From assembly GCA_007694915.1 (NCBI GenBank), contig REEV01000074.1, positions 1-64,000 on the forward strand: a stretch of DNA of 64,000 nucleotides, given 5' to 3'. Shown here one piece after another: positions 56,736-64,000 of the stretch. A program made the translations under genes and the position numbers. Source of the DNA: Cyanobium sp. PLM2.Bin73. Its GTDB lineage: Bacteria; Cyanobacteriota; Cyanobacteriia; PCC-6307; Cyanobiaceae. Below the pieces are notes generated by a model that saw nothing but the letters and a program-made list of their open reading frames with translations, made no database searches and had not been told where the DNA came from. Numbering within the stretch: the stretch's first letter is position 1; each line of letters begins with the position of its first letter.

Positions 56736-57424
56736 GGCGCCGCCGGGCTGGCCAGATCGGGCCGGCCCGCTTCGATCAGGGCGGCATCGCGGATGCGGCA
56801 GCTGTCGCACACGCCGCAGGGAACCTCGCCGCCGCTGTAGCAGCTCCAGGTGGCGGCGATCGGTACCCCCAGCCGCAGCGCTTCCGTCACGATGCGCGTT
56901 TTGCTCCACTGCACCAGCGGCGCCCACAGCTGCGGCGCCCGCCCCTCCCGGCCGGCCCTGCTGCTCAGATCGGCCAGGGTCTGGAAGGCGTCCAGATAGT
57001 CGGGCCGGCAGTCGGGGTAGCCGGAGTAATCCACGGCGTTCACCCCCAGCACCAGCCGCCCGGCGCCGCGGGCCTCGGCAAGGCTCAGCCCCAGGGCGAT
57101 GAACACCGTGTTGCGGCCGGGCACGTAGGTGCTGGGGATCACCCCCTCCTGCACCCCCTCACTGGGCAGGGCGACGCCGGGATCGGTGAGGGCCGAACCG
57201 CCCCAGGCGGCCAGATTCACGGCGATGGTGTGGTGCTCGGCCAGCCCCAGCTCAGCGGCCACGGCGGCGGCCGCCTGCAGTTCGCGGCGGTGGCGCTGGC
57301 CGTAGTCGAACGACAGACCGATCACCCGCCAGCCGGCCTCGATCGCCAGGGCGGCGGCGGTGGCCGAATCGAGGCCGCCCGAGAGCAGGGCGATGGCGGT
57401 GGGGGGTGGGGCGGCGGCTGTCAT
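56732..57424 (-). CDS. queC: 7-cyano-7-deazaguanine synthase QueC
   Basis: A 230-residue ATP-dependent enzyme that makes preQ0 from carboxydeazaguanine. The PP-loop is [16 protein letters not shown] near the N-terminus, and the zinc cysteines are in [16 protein letters not shown] near the C-terminus. The start at 57424 lies five bases after the queE stop. It overlaps pabB by four bases. Confidence 0.95.
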   Translation of the reverse strand: MTAAAPPPTAIALLSGGLDSATAAALAIEAGWRVIGLSFDYGQRHRRELQAAAAVAAELGLAEHHTIAVNLAAWGGSALTDPGVALPSEGVQEGVIPSTYVPGRNTVFIALGLSLAEARGAGRLVLGVNAVDYSGYPDCRPDYLDAFQTLADLSSRAGREGRAPQLWAPLVQWSKTRIVTEALRLGVPIAATWSCYSGGEVPCGVCDSCRIRDAALIEAGRPDLASPAAP

Positions 57425-57429
57425 GGCGC

Positions 57430-58095
57430 TCAGCGCAACCCCAGCCACTTGTGGCTCTGCAGGCTCAATCGCCAGTGGGGGTGGCGGCGCACGTGGGCGA
57501 TCGCCAGCTCCTGGCCCTGCGCGCTCTCCCAGCCCGGCTGCAGCAGCAGGGCGGGCCGGTTGCCGGCCTGGGCGGCGGCGGCGGCCATGGTCTCGGCAAA
57601 GGCCAGATCCGCCGGCTCGTGCACCACCGGCTTGAGCTCGTGGCAGGCGGCCAGCAGCTCGGGCCGCGGCGGCCGGTGCCGCTTGGGCGAGAGGGTGATC
57701 CAGTCGAAGCGGCCGCTGAGCGGATCCACGCCGCTGGTTTCCAGGTGCAGGGGCAACCCGGCGGCGTCGAGGGCCGCGCAGAGGGCATCGAGGTGGTGGT
57801 GCAGCGGCTCGCCGCCGGTCACCACCACGAAGGCGGCACCGGCGGCGGCGGCGGCGCGGACCTCGTCCGCCAGCGCCTCCAGCCCGCGCTGTGGATGGGC
57901 CTGCTGGGGCCAGGAGTGCCTGGTGTCGCACCAGGGGCAGCCCACGGTGCAGCCCGCCAGGCGCAGGAAGAAGGCGCTGCGGCCGGCGTGGACCCCCTCC
58001 CCCTGCAGCGAATGGAAGGTTTCCACCACGGGGATCGCTGAAGGCACGGCGGCGGGCGTGGTGGTTGGCAGGGCAGCGGTGGTGGTTGCCGGCAT
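57430..58095 (-). CDS. queE: 7-carboxy-7-deazaguanine synthase QueE
   Basis: A 221-residue radical-SAM enzyme acting just before QueC. The cluster motif is [16 protein letters not shown] (Cx3Cx2C), and the N-terminal [19 protein letters not shown] is typical. [12 protein letters not shown] is the SAM-binding strand. The start at 58095 was chosen because the longer frame runs through the divergent PpiC-like gene. It heads the queE-queC-pabB-pabC operon. GTP feeds both queuosine and folate pathways, which may explain the grouping. Confidence 0.95.
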   Translation of the reverse strand: MPATTTAALPTTTPAAVPSAIPVVETFHSLQGEGVHAGRSAFFLRLAGCTVGCPWCDTRHSWPQQAHPQRGLEALADEVRAAAAAGAAFVVVTGGEPLHHHLDALCAALDAAGLPLHLETSGVDPLSGRFDWITLSPKRHRPPRPELLAACHELKPVVHEPADLAFAETMAAAAAQAGNRPALLLQPGWESAQGQELAIAHVRRHPHWRLSLQSHKWLGLR

Positions 58096-58212
58096 GGGAT
58101 CGGGCTGCACCAGGCCTGATTCGGCAACCTTAATTAGGACGGTGCAACGCTCGGAGGCGCAGCGGGTCCGGCCGCCGGAAACCAGGCAGGATGGCTTAAC
58201 TGTGGATGGCCG

Positions 58213-58947
58213 ATGCAGAGCCCGGATCTGGCCCGCCTGGCGCGCTACGGGCTGCTGCGCAGCTACGTGCGCCAGGTGCTGCTGGATGAGCTGCTCGCCG
58301 ACGTAGCACTGGAGGCGCAGGAGCTGGAATCGGCGCGCGCCCAGTTCATGGCAGAGCGGCGGCTCGCCGATGAGGCAGCCCTGCAGGCCTATGCCCGGGA
58401 TCAGGGCCTGGCCCCCGCCGATCTCGACTACCGCATCACCTACCCCGTGCGCATCTGGACGTACTGCCAGAAGCACTTCGCGCCCAAGGCGGAGTCGCGC
58501 TTCCTGGCCCGCAAGCAGAGCCTCGATCAGGTGGTGTACAGCCTGCTGCGCACGAAGGATGCGGGCCTGGCCCGGGAACTGTTCCTGCAGGTGAGCGAGG
58601 GAGAGGCCGACTTCGGCGAGCTGGCGGCCCGCTACGCCGAGGGTCCGGAGCGCGCCACCCGCGGCATCGTGGGTCCGGTGCCGCTGGATCAGGGCCATCC
58701 CGAGCTGGTGGGCCGCCTGCGAGCCAGTGAGCCGGGCGTGGTGCTGGAGCCGTTCCCGATCGAATCCTGGTGGCTGCTGGTGCGGCTGGAGACCCTGGTG
58801 CCCGCCGGTTTCGGGCCCGATGCCGCCGACGCCATGACCCAGGAGCTGCTCGATGAGTGGCTGGAGGATGAGGTGGACCGCCGCCTGCAGTCCCTGGCTG
58901 CGGGGTCTGTTCTGCTGCAGAACGGTGTGAGCGGCTCCCTGCCATGA
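58213..58947 (+). CDS. PpiC-type peptidyl-prolyl isomerase-like protein of a secretion locus
   Basis: A 244-residue protein with a helical N-terminal chaperone-like part and a parvulin-like core (ARELFLQVSEGEADFGELAARYAEG, then GIVGPVPLDQGHPEL, then GVVLEPFPIESWWLLVRLE). The parvulin active-site residues are only partly kept, so it may serve as a chaperone more than an isomerase. No signal peptide is visible, so it should act in the cytoplasm. It overlaps the exporter gene by four bases. This linkage suggests that it holds or presents the export substrate. Confidence 0.78.
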   Translation: MQSPDLARLARYGLLRSYVRQVLLDELLADVALEAQELESARAQFMAERRLADEAALQAYARDQGLAPADLDYRITYPVRIWTYCQKHFAPKAESRFLARKQSLDQVVYSLLRTKDAGLARELFLQVSEGEADFGELAARYAEGPERATRGIVGPVPLDQGHPELVGRLRASEPGVVLEPFPIESWWLLVRLETLVPAGFGPDAADAMTQELLDEWLEDEVDRRLQSLAAGSVLLQNGVSGSLP

Positions 58948-61886
58948 CCGCCCTCGACCCCCAGGCCCCCCCCGACCTCCCCGGGCTGGAGGGCCTCAGC
59001 GCACCGTTGCGCACCCGTCTGCTGGCCAGCGGTGAGCGGCGGCTCTACGGCCTCGGCCAGGCCCTCTGCCACGACGACCTGATCCCCAGCGAGGTGCTGC
59101 TGCTGCTGCGGGGCACGGCCCGGCTGCTGGTGCGCGATGGCGGCGCCCTGCGCACCGCCGAGAAGCTGGGGCCGGGGGCCTGGGTGGGCCTGGCGTCGCT
59201 GCTGCGGGCGGCTCCCTGCGAGGAGGTGGCGGCGGCCGGCGAGGTGGAGGTGCTGGCGATCGCCGATGGGCGGCTGCTGGCGCTGCTGCAGGAGGAGCCC
59301 GCCTTTGCCGCCTGGTGCGCCGCCCAGCTGTTCAGCGCCGAGCTGCTGGCCCTGCTGGCCGAGCTGCTGCAGCGCCGGCCCCAGGCGGATGTGTCGCTGC
59401 TGAACCTCTGGCGGCAGCTGGCGCCAGCTGCCCGGCTGGTGGCGCCCACCCGCGAGGGCCTCCAGAGCCTCACGGCCGAGGAACTGCTGTTCGCCGCCAG
59501 CCACAACCTCGCCGATCACCCGCTGGGCACGGCGCTCGATCCGGCCGAGGGCGTGCCCGGGGCAAGGCCGCCGCTGCCGCCGCGGCTGATCGCCCTGCCG
59601 GCCGCGCCCCTGCAGGCGGTGCTGGCGCCGCCGGAGCCGCTGGAGCCCGTGCTGGAAGGGGATGGCGGGGGATCCCAGCTGGTGCCCGCCGCCGCCGCCG
59701 GGCCCCTGGCCAGCGGCCTGGATCTGGGCCGGCGCGACCGGCCCGAGCTGCTGCTGGTGCGCGGCAGCGGGCCGCTGGAGGAAACCCTGGCCTGCTTCCA
59801 GATGCTGGCGGCCCAGCTGAAGCTGCCCTTCCGCCGCGACGCGATCGAGAAGATCCTGCGCGACGTGCTGCGCCGCGGCCAGACCCCCGACCTGCAGCTC
59901 TGCGGCAACATCGCCGCGATGATGGGGCTGCACGTGAGCGGGGTGCGGGTGCCGCCCCAGCTGGGCACGCGCCTGCAGGTGCCGGCCCTGGTGAACTGGA
60001 AGGGGGGCTTCGCGCTGGTGCGCGCCGCCGACGCCCGCGGCCTGGTGCTGGCCTCCCCCCGCGAGGGCTGGGTGGAGCTGCCGCCGGCCGCCATCGAGGC
60101 GGCCTACCCCGACGGCATCGAGGTGCTGCTGCTGGAGCGCAGCAACACCACCCCGGAGCAGCGCTTCGGGTTCGAATGGTTCTGGCCCGCCCTGCAGCGC
60201 TACCGCGGCATCCTCCTGCAGGTGCTGCTGGCGTCGTTTGTGGTGCAGCTGTTCAGCCTGGCGAACCCGCTGCTGATCCAGGTGATCATCGACAAGGTGA
60301 TCAGCCAGCGCAGCCTCGACACCCTGCAGGTGCTGGGCATCGCCCTGGTGGTGGTGACCTTGATGGAGGGGGTGATCGGCGCCCTGCGCACCTTCCTGTT
60401 CACCGAAACCACCAACCGCATCGACCTGCGCCTGGGGGCGGAGGTGATCGACCACCTGCTGCGCCTGCCGCTCAGTTACTTCGACCGCCGGCCGGTGGGC
60501 GAGCTGGGCACCCGGGTGGCGGAGCTGGAGAAGATCCGCGAATTCCTCACCGGCCAGGCGCTCACCACCCTGCTGGATACGGCCTTCTCGGTGATCTACA
60601 TCGCCGTGATGCTGATCTACAGCTGGCTGCTCACCCTGATCGCCCTGTGCGTGCTGCCGATCCAGGTGGGGCTCACGGTGTTGGGGGCCCCCCTGTTCCG
60701 GCGGCAATACCGCGCCGCTGCCCAGGAGAACGCCCGCACCCAGAGCCACCTGGTGGAGGTGCTCACCGGCATCCAGACGGTGAAGGCCCAGAACGTGGAG
60801 ATGATCAGCCGCTGGAAGTGGCAGGACCTCTACACCCGCTACATCGCCCGCAGCTTCGAGAAGACGATCACCGGCACGGCGCTGGTGGAAACCTCGCAGG
60901 TGCTGCAGAAGCTCTCCCAGCTGCTGGTGCTGTGGGTGGGGGCCTCGCTGGTGCTCAACGCCGAGATGACCCTGGGCCAGCTGATCGCCTTCCGCATCAT
61001 CTCGGGCTACGTCACCCAGCCGCTGCTGCGCCTCTCCTCGATCTGGCAGAACATCCAGGAGCTGAAGGTGTCGTTCGAGCGCCTGGCCGATGTGGTGGAC
61101 ACGCCGGAGGAGAGCAACGAGGCCGACCGCCAGAAGATCCCCCTGCCGCCGATCGCCGGCGAGGTGGTGTTCCAGAACGTGAGCTTCGCCTTCCCGGGCT
61201 CCTCCACTCAGGTGCTGCAGCACATCGACCTGCGCATCCCGGCGGGCACCTTCGTGGGCGTGGTGGGTCAGAGCGGCAGCGGCAAGAGCACCCTGATGAA
61301 GCTGCTCTCGCGCCTCTATGCCCCCGGTGAGGGCCGGATCCTGATCGACGGCTGCGACATCGACAAGGTGGAGCTCTACTCGCTGCGCCGCCAGATCGGC
61401 ATCGTGCCCCAGGAGCCGCTGCTGTTCACCGGCAGCGTGGCCGAGAACATCGCCCTCACCGATCCCGATGCCGGCAGTGAGGCGATCATCACAGCCGCCC
61501 GGATGGCCTGTGCCCACGAGTTCATCATGGAGTTGCCGGGCGGCTACAGCTCCCCGGTGGGCGAGCGTGGAGCCGGGCTCTCGGGCGGCCAGCGCCAGCG
61601 CCTGGCCCTGGCCCGCACCCTGCTCAGCCAGCCCCGGCTGCTGGTGCTGGATGAGGCCACCAGCGCCCTCGACTACGACACCGAACGGCGGGTGTGCGAC
61701 AACCTGCTTGACACCCTCAGTGACTGCACGGTGTTCTTCATCACCCACCGGCTGTCCACGATCCGCCGTGCCGATCTGATCGTGATGCTGCACGAGGGTG
61801 CCATCGCCGAGGTGGGCCGCCACGATGAGTTGATCGAGCGGCGCGGCCGCTACTACGCCCTCTACCGCCAGCAGGAGGCCAGCTGA
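58944..61886 (+). CDS. Type I secretion ABC exporter with cNMP-like and degenerate C39 domains
   Basis: A 980-residue fusion. Residues about 20-140 resemble a cyclic-nucleotide-binding domain (LLLLRGTARLLVRDGG, GAWVGLASLL). A C39-like domain follows at about 265-400. There the catalytic Cys of DCGAAC is replaced by Glu (EETLACFQML) and the catalytic His by Phe (GGFALV), so it cannot cleave and should bind substrate as in HlyB. Six transmembrane helices span about 420-690. The ATPase has QSGSGKST, LSGGQRQRLALARTLL and LVLDEATSALD. It exports an unknown protein together with the downstream HlyD-like adaptor, with which it overlaps by one base. Confidence 0.9.
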   Translation: MTALDPQAPPDLPGLEGLSAPLRTRLLASGERRLYGLGQALCHDDLIPSEVLLLLRGTARLLVRDGGALRTAEKLGPGAWVGLASLLRAAPCEEVAAAGEVEVLAIADGRLLALLQEEPAFAAWCAAQLFSAELLALLAELLQRRPQADVSLLNLWRQLAPAARLVAPTREGLQSLTAEELLFAASHNLADHPLGTALDPAEGVPGARPPLPPRLIALPAAPLQAVLAPPEPLEPVLEGDGGGSQLVPAAAAGPLASGLDLGRRDRPELLLVRGSGPLEETLACFQMLAAQLKLPFRRDAIEKILRDVLRRGQTPDLQLCGNIAAMMGLHVSGVRVPPQLGTRLQVPALVNWKGGFALVRAADARGLVLASPREGWVELPPAAIEAAYPDGIEVLLLERSNTTPEQRFGFEWFWPALQRYRGILLQVLLASFVVQLFSLANPLLIQVIIDKVISQRSLDTLQVLGIALVVVTLMEGVIGALRTFLFTETTNRIDLRLGAEVIDHLLRLPLSYFDRRPVGELGTRVAELEKIREFLTGQALTTLLDTAFSVIYIAVMLIYSWLLTLIALCVLPIQVGLTVLGAPLFRRQYRAAAQENARTQSHLVEVLTGIQTVKAQNVEMISRWKWQDLYTRYIARSFEKTITGTALVETSQVLQKLSQLLVLWVGASLVLNAEMTLGQLIAFRIISGYVTQPLLRLSSIWQNIQELKVSFERLADVVDTPEESNEADRQKIPLPPIAGEVVFQNVSFAFPGSSTQVLQHIDLRIPAGTFVGVVGQSGSGKSTLMKLLSRLYAPGEGRILIDGCDIDKVELYSLRRQIGIVPQEPLLFTGSVAENIALTDPDAGSEAIITAARMACAHEFIMELPGGYSSPVGERGAGLSGGQRQRLALARTLLSQPRLLVLDEATSALDYDTERRVCDNLLDTLSDCTVFFITHRLSTIRRADLIVMLHEGAIAEVGRHDELIERRGRYYALYRQQEAS

Positions 61887-63049
61887 TGGCCCTGATGCGC
61901 AAACCGGGAGCCCTGGTGAAGGCCGGCCAGAACGCCCTCGAGCGGCGGGTGCAGAGCAGCCACGAAACCCTGGCGCTGCAGCAGTCGCGGGTGCTGGCGC
62001 GCACGATCACCTGGGCCCTGATCGGCACCACCGGGGCCGCCCTGGCCTGGCTGGTGCTGGCCCGCACCGAGGAGGTGGTGGTGGCGCCGGGGCGGTTGCA
62101 GCCGATCGGCGAGGTGCGCACCGTGCAGATGCCGGTGGGCGGGGTGCTGGATCAGATGCTGGTGCAGGAGGGCGAGCGGGTGAGCGAGGGCCAGGTGCTG
62201 CTGCGGCTCGACAACGAGGCTGTGCTCGATCGTCAGAAGGCGCTGCAGGAGTCGATCGTTGCGGGCCAGGAGCAGCTGCGCCTCAAGCAGCTAGAGCTGC
62301 AGCGCTACCTGAGCCTGAACGACACCGAGCAGCAGGTACTGCAGCGCAACATGGAGCTGGAGGGGGAGATCCTCGGGCGTCTGGAGAGCCTGCAGGCCGA
62401 TGGGGCGGCGGCCGAACTGCAGGTGCTGCAGCAGCGCAACCGGGTGCGGGAGGTGCAGGGTGAGCTGGAGAAGGTGCGCGTGGACCGCAACCGCCAGACG
62501 GCGATCCTGCAGCAGGCCATCGCCCAGCTCAACAGCGAACTCTCCGATCTGCGCGGCCGGCTGACGGAATCCACGGTGAACCTGCGCTACCAGGATGTGC
62601 GCTCGCCGGTGGACGGGGTGGTGTTCGACCTCAAGCCCACCGGGCCGGGGTTCGTGGCCCAGGGCAGCGAGCCGGTGATGCAGATCGTGCCCATCAACGA
62701 CCTGGAGGCGCGGGTGGAGATCAACAGCAGCGACATCGGCTTCGTGCAGGTGGGCAAGCCGGTGGAGATCAGCATCGATTCCTTCCGTGCCAGCGACTTC
62801 GGCACTCTGCCGGGCACGCTCACGGCGATCGGCTCCGACGCCCTGCCGCCGAATGAGCGCAATCCCAGCTACCGCTTCCCGGCTACGGTGACGCTCGACA
62901 CCCAGCAGTTCAAGCTCAAGAGCGGCCAGGAGCTGCCCCTGCAGACCGGCATGTCACTCACGGCCAACATCAAGCTGCGCAAGGTGAGCTATCTGCAGCT
63001 GCTGCTCGGCGGCTTCCAGGACAAGACCGATTCGCTGCGGCGGCTCTGA
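61886..63049 (+). CDS. HlyD-family membrane fusion (adaptor) protein
   Basis: A 387-residue periplasmic adaptor with one N-terminal transmembrane segment (ITWALIGTTGAALAWLVLA), a lipoyl half-motif (GRLQPIGEVRTVQMP, then VSEGQVLLRLDN), a long coiled-coil region at about 120-220, the second lipoyl half (VRSPVDGVVFDL) and a beta-barrel domain. It links the inner-membrane ABC exporter to an outer-membrane TolC-like channel, which is not in the window. The start overlaps the exporter stop by one base (TGATG). Confidence 0.92.
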   Translation: MALMRKPGALVKAGQNALERRVQSSHETLALQQSRVLARTITWALIGTTGAALAWLVLARTEEVVVAPGRLQPIGEVRTVQMPVGGVLDQMLVQEGERVSEGQVLLRLDNEAVLDRQKALQESIVAGQEQLRLKQLELQRYLSLNDTEQQVLQRNMELEGEILGRLESLQADGAAAELQVLQQRNRVREVQGELEKVRVDRNRQTAILQQAIAQLNSELSDLRGRLTESTVNLRYQDVRSPVDGVVFDLKPTGPGFVAQGSEPVMQIVPINDLEARVEINSSDIGFVQVGKPVEISIDSFRASDFGTLPGTLTAIGSDALPPNERNPSYRFPATVTLDTQQFKLKSGQELPLQTGMSLTANIKLRKVSYLQLLLGGFQDKTDSLRRL

Positions 63050-63119
63050 TTCAGCCCGAACACAGCCGACTCAATATGCCGCGGCTCGCCCCGCCACGAC
63101 GTGCGCGATCGGCCAGCAG

Positions 63120-63656
63120 TCAATCCTGCTTGGTGAATGCATTGCGGAAGATCGCGGCGAGTTCGTCGTGGTAGCCCCAGCCCAGTCCTGTCGATGAGCT
63201 CACGATTGCCGCCAGCCGTTCCCGGAAGGGTCGCTGCGCATCGGCAGGCCAATCACAGATCAGGCCCGCCGCACGGCGATACATCAGGATCAGTGCACCG
63301 TAGAACCTCTCGTCCATATCGCCGTGGTCAAGGGTGAAGGCATTTCCCTGCTCCACGAAGTACACCATGATGTCAACATGAGCGGCAGGATCTGATATGG
63401 CCTTGCAGAAATCGCTCACCGCTCCCCTGGCCCTGGCGATCTGCACGGGCTTGTTTTTGAGAACGTCTGGATACAGGCAGTCTGCGATGACCTGCCTAGT
63501 GTCTTCGATGGCGTCGCTTGGATCCCCGAAGCGGGCATGGAGAAAGCTTTTGTTCTGCTTGGAGAGTTGATACAGCTCGCCAATCAGGCTGAGCATTTCC
63601 TTGCTGCTCAGCCCGGTGAGCCGCGCTTTGACAGGGGACCATGTTGGTTTCGCCAT
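63120..63656 (-). CDS. Small uncharacterised protein (DUF6155-like)
   Basis: A 178-residue protein from the ATG that begins MAKPTWSPVKARL; the frame extends 25 codons upstream but without any family-like sequence. The opening KARLTGLSSKEMLSLIGELYQLSKQNKSFL and the next HARFG resemble, from memory, the DUF6155 family, which has no known function. It is largely helical and has no signal peptide or membrane segment. It converges with the HlyD gene and has no obvious functional partner. Confidence 0.6.
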   Translation of the reverse strand: MAKPTWSPVKARLTGLSSKEMLSLIGELYQLSKQNKSFLHARFGDPSDAIEDTRQVIADCLYPDVLKNKPVQIARARGAVSDFCKAISDPAAHVDIMVYFVEQGNAFTLDHGDMDERFYGALILMYRRAAGLICDWPADAQRPFRERLAAIVSSSTGLGWGYHDELAAIFRNAFTKQD

Positions 63657-63805
63657 GCTCACATGCGCCGTCTGGTGTGCAGGGATAGCAAGGCAGGAGG
63701 TGCCGGTTGCGGCATGGTGCAGCACCTGCATTCCATGGGGCCAGGCTACCCATAGGCTCAGACTCAGATGAGATCAGAGGAGGGAGGCGTGACTGTGTTT
63801 GCTGT

Positions 63806-63836
63806 CGATGGGGCGATGGGGCGATGGGGCGATGGG
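63806..63836 (+). repeat. Tandem repeat of the octamer CGATGGGG, nearly four copies
   Basis: Units start at 63806, 63814, 63822 and 63830; the last lacks one base. The repeat contains several ATG triplets in different frames, because eight is not a multiple of three, and lies at the start of the open frame that runs off the right end. Slippage here would shift the start codon relative to the frame. Confidence 0.85.
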
Positions 63837-64000
63837 CCCGAGGGACCCCGATCCGCCTGCCTCAGGCCCTGCCGAGGCCTGCGCCGTGTTCGCCGAGCCG
63901 TTCACCGCGGAGGTGCGTTTCGGAGAGGGTCCGGAGGCCGCGTTGGAGCAGGCCGACGTGATGGCCATGCCTACCTATGGCTGCCATCAGCCGGGCGAAA
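63808..64000 (+). CDS. Possible partial coding region running off the right edge
   Basis: From the ATG at 63808 (or the in-frame ATG at 63832) the frame is open to the end of the window. The part from about 63870 reads EACAVFAEPFTAEVRFGEG and then ALEQADVMAMPTYG, with amino acid composition like a real protein. An in-frame TGA lies at 63790. I do not recognise a family, and the sequence stops too early to judge. A short antisense frame also exists, so this call is tentative. Confidence 0.3.
   Translation, partial: MGRWGDGAMGPRDPDPPASGPAEACAVFAEPFTAEVRFGEGPEAALEQADVMAMPTYGCHQPGE

Noticed and set aside
58689-61823. Antisense frame of over 1000 codons opposite the ABC exporter
   Set aside because: The translation is dominated by Gln, His, Gly and Ala, and the sense strand encodes a complete exporter.

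Overview
The window looks like chromosome of a high-GC freshwater or brackish picocyanobacterium (Synechococcus/Cyanobium type). The reasons are the ferredoxin-type nitrite and nitrate reductases NirA and NarB, an ABC-type NrtABCD nitrate transporter, a UrtABCDE urea transporter beside divergent ureDABC and ureEFG genes, the small nitrate-reductase-associated protein typical of cyanobacteria, and several HIP1 octamers (for example 3362-3369 and 15182-15189). I saw no rRNA, tRNA or CRISPR array. The species is an inference.

Layout. (1) 85-1419: a low-GC P-loop ATPase of unknown role. (2) 1950-15847: a five-gene minus-strand operon, read right to left: NRPS C-A(MT)-PCP-E, NRPS C-A-PCP, NRPS C-A-PCP, a small SAM-dependent methyltransferase and a 4'-phosphopantetheinyl transferase. 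Four-base overlaps or an 11-base gap join the genes. The order predicts a tripeptide-like product whose first residue is N-methylated and epimerised. No thioesterase, reductase or MbtH protein is present. (3) About 16.3-20.5 kb: a mobile zone with an IS91-type HUH transposase coupled to a tyrosine recombinase, a hicAB toxin-antitoxin pair and a gene with the diagnostic features of an integron integrase. No convincing attC array was found.

(4) 20.5-40.1 kb: a nitrate-assimilation and molybdenum-cofactor block. It holds a YdeP/FdhF-like molybdoenzyme, moaB, a thioredoxin-DsbD fusion, moaA, mobA, the nitrate-reductase-associated protein, narB, nrtABCD, a TrpD-like transferase divergent from nirA, a CbiX-type chelatase and cobA. 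Together these import nitrate, reduce it to ammonium, and build the molybdopterin and siroheme cofactors needed. A CsgG-like lipoprotein-type gene and a cupin-like gene follow. (5) 40.2-43.5 kb: a three-gene set of ATP-grasp, alpha-E and transglutaminase-like proteins, suggestive of peptide synthesis or processing. (6) 43.6-54.4 kb: urease structural and accessory genes and the urea ABC transporter, with an NtcA-like promoter ahead of urtA and a terminator-like hairpin after it.

(7) 54.4-58.1 kb: a coupled operon queE-queC-pabB-pabC, joining 7-deazaguanine and folate precursor synthesis. (8) 58.2-63.0 kb: a type I secretion set made of a PpiC-like protein, an ABC exporter with an N-terminal cyclic-nucleotide-binding-like region and a degenerate C39 domain, and an HlyD adaptor. 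(9) The right edge holds one small uncharacterised gene, an 8-base tandem repeat and an open frame that runs off the end.
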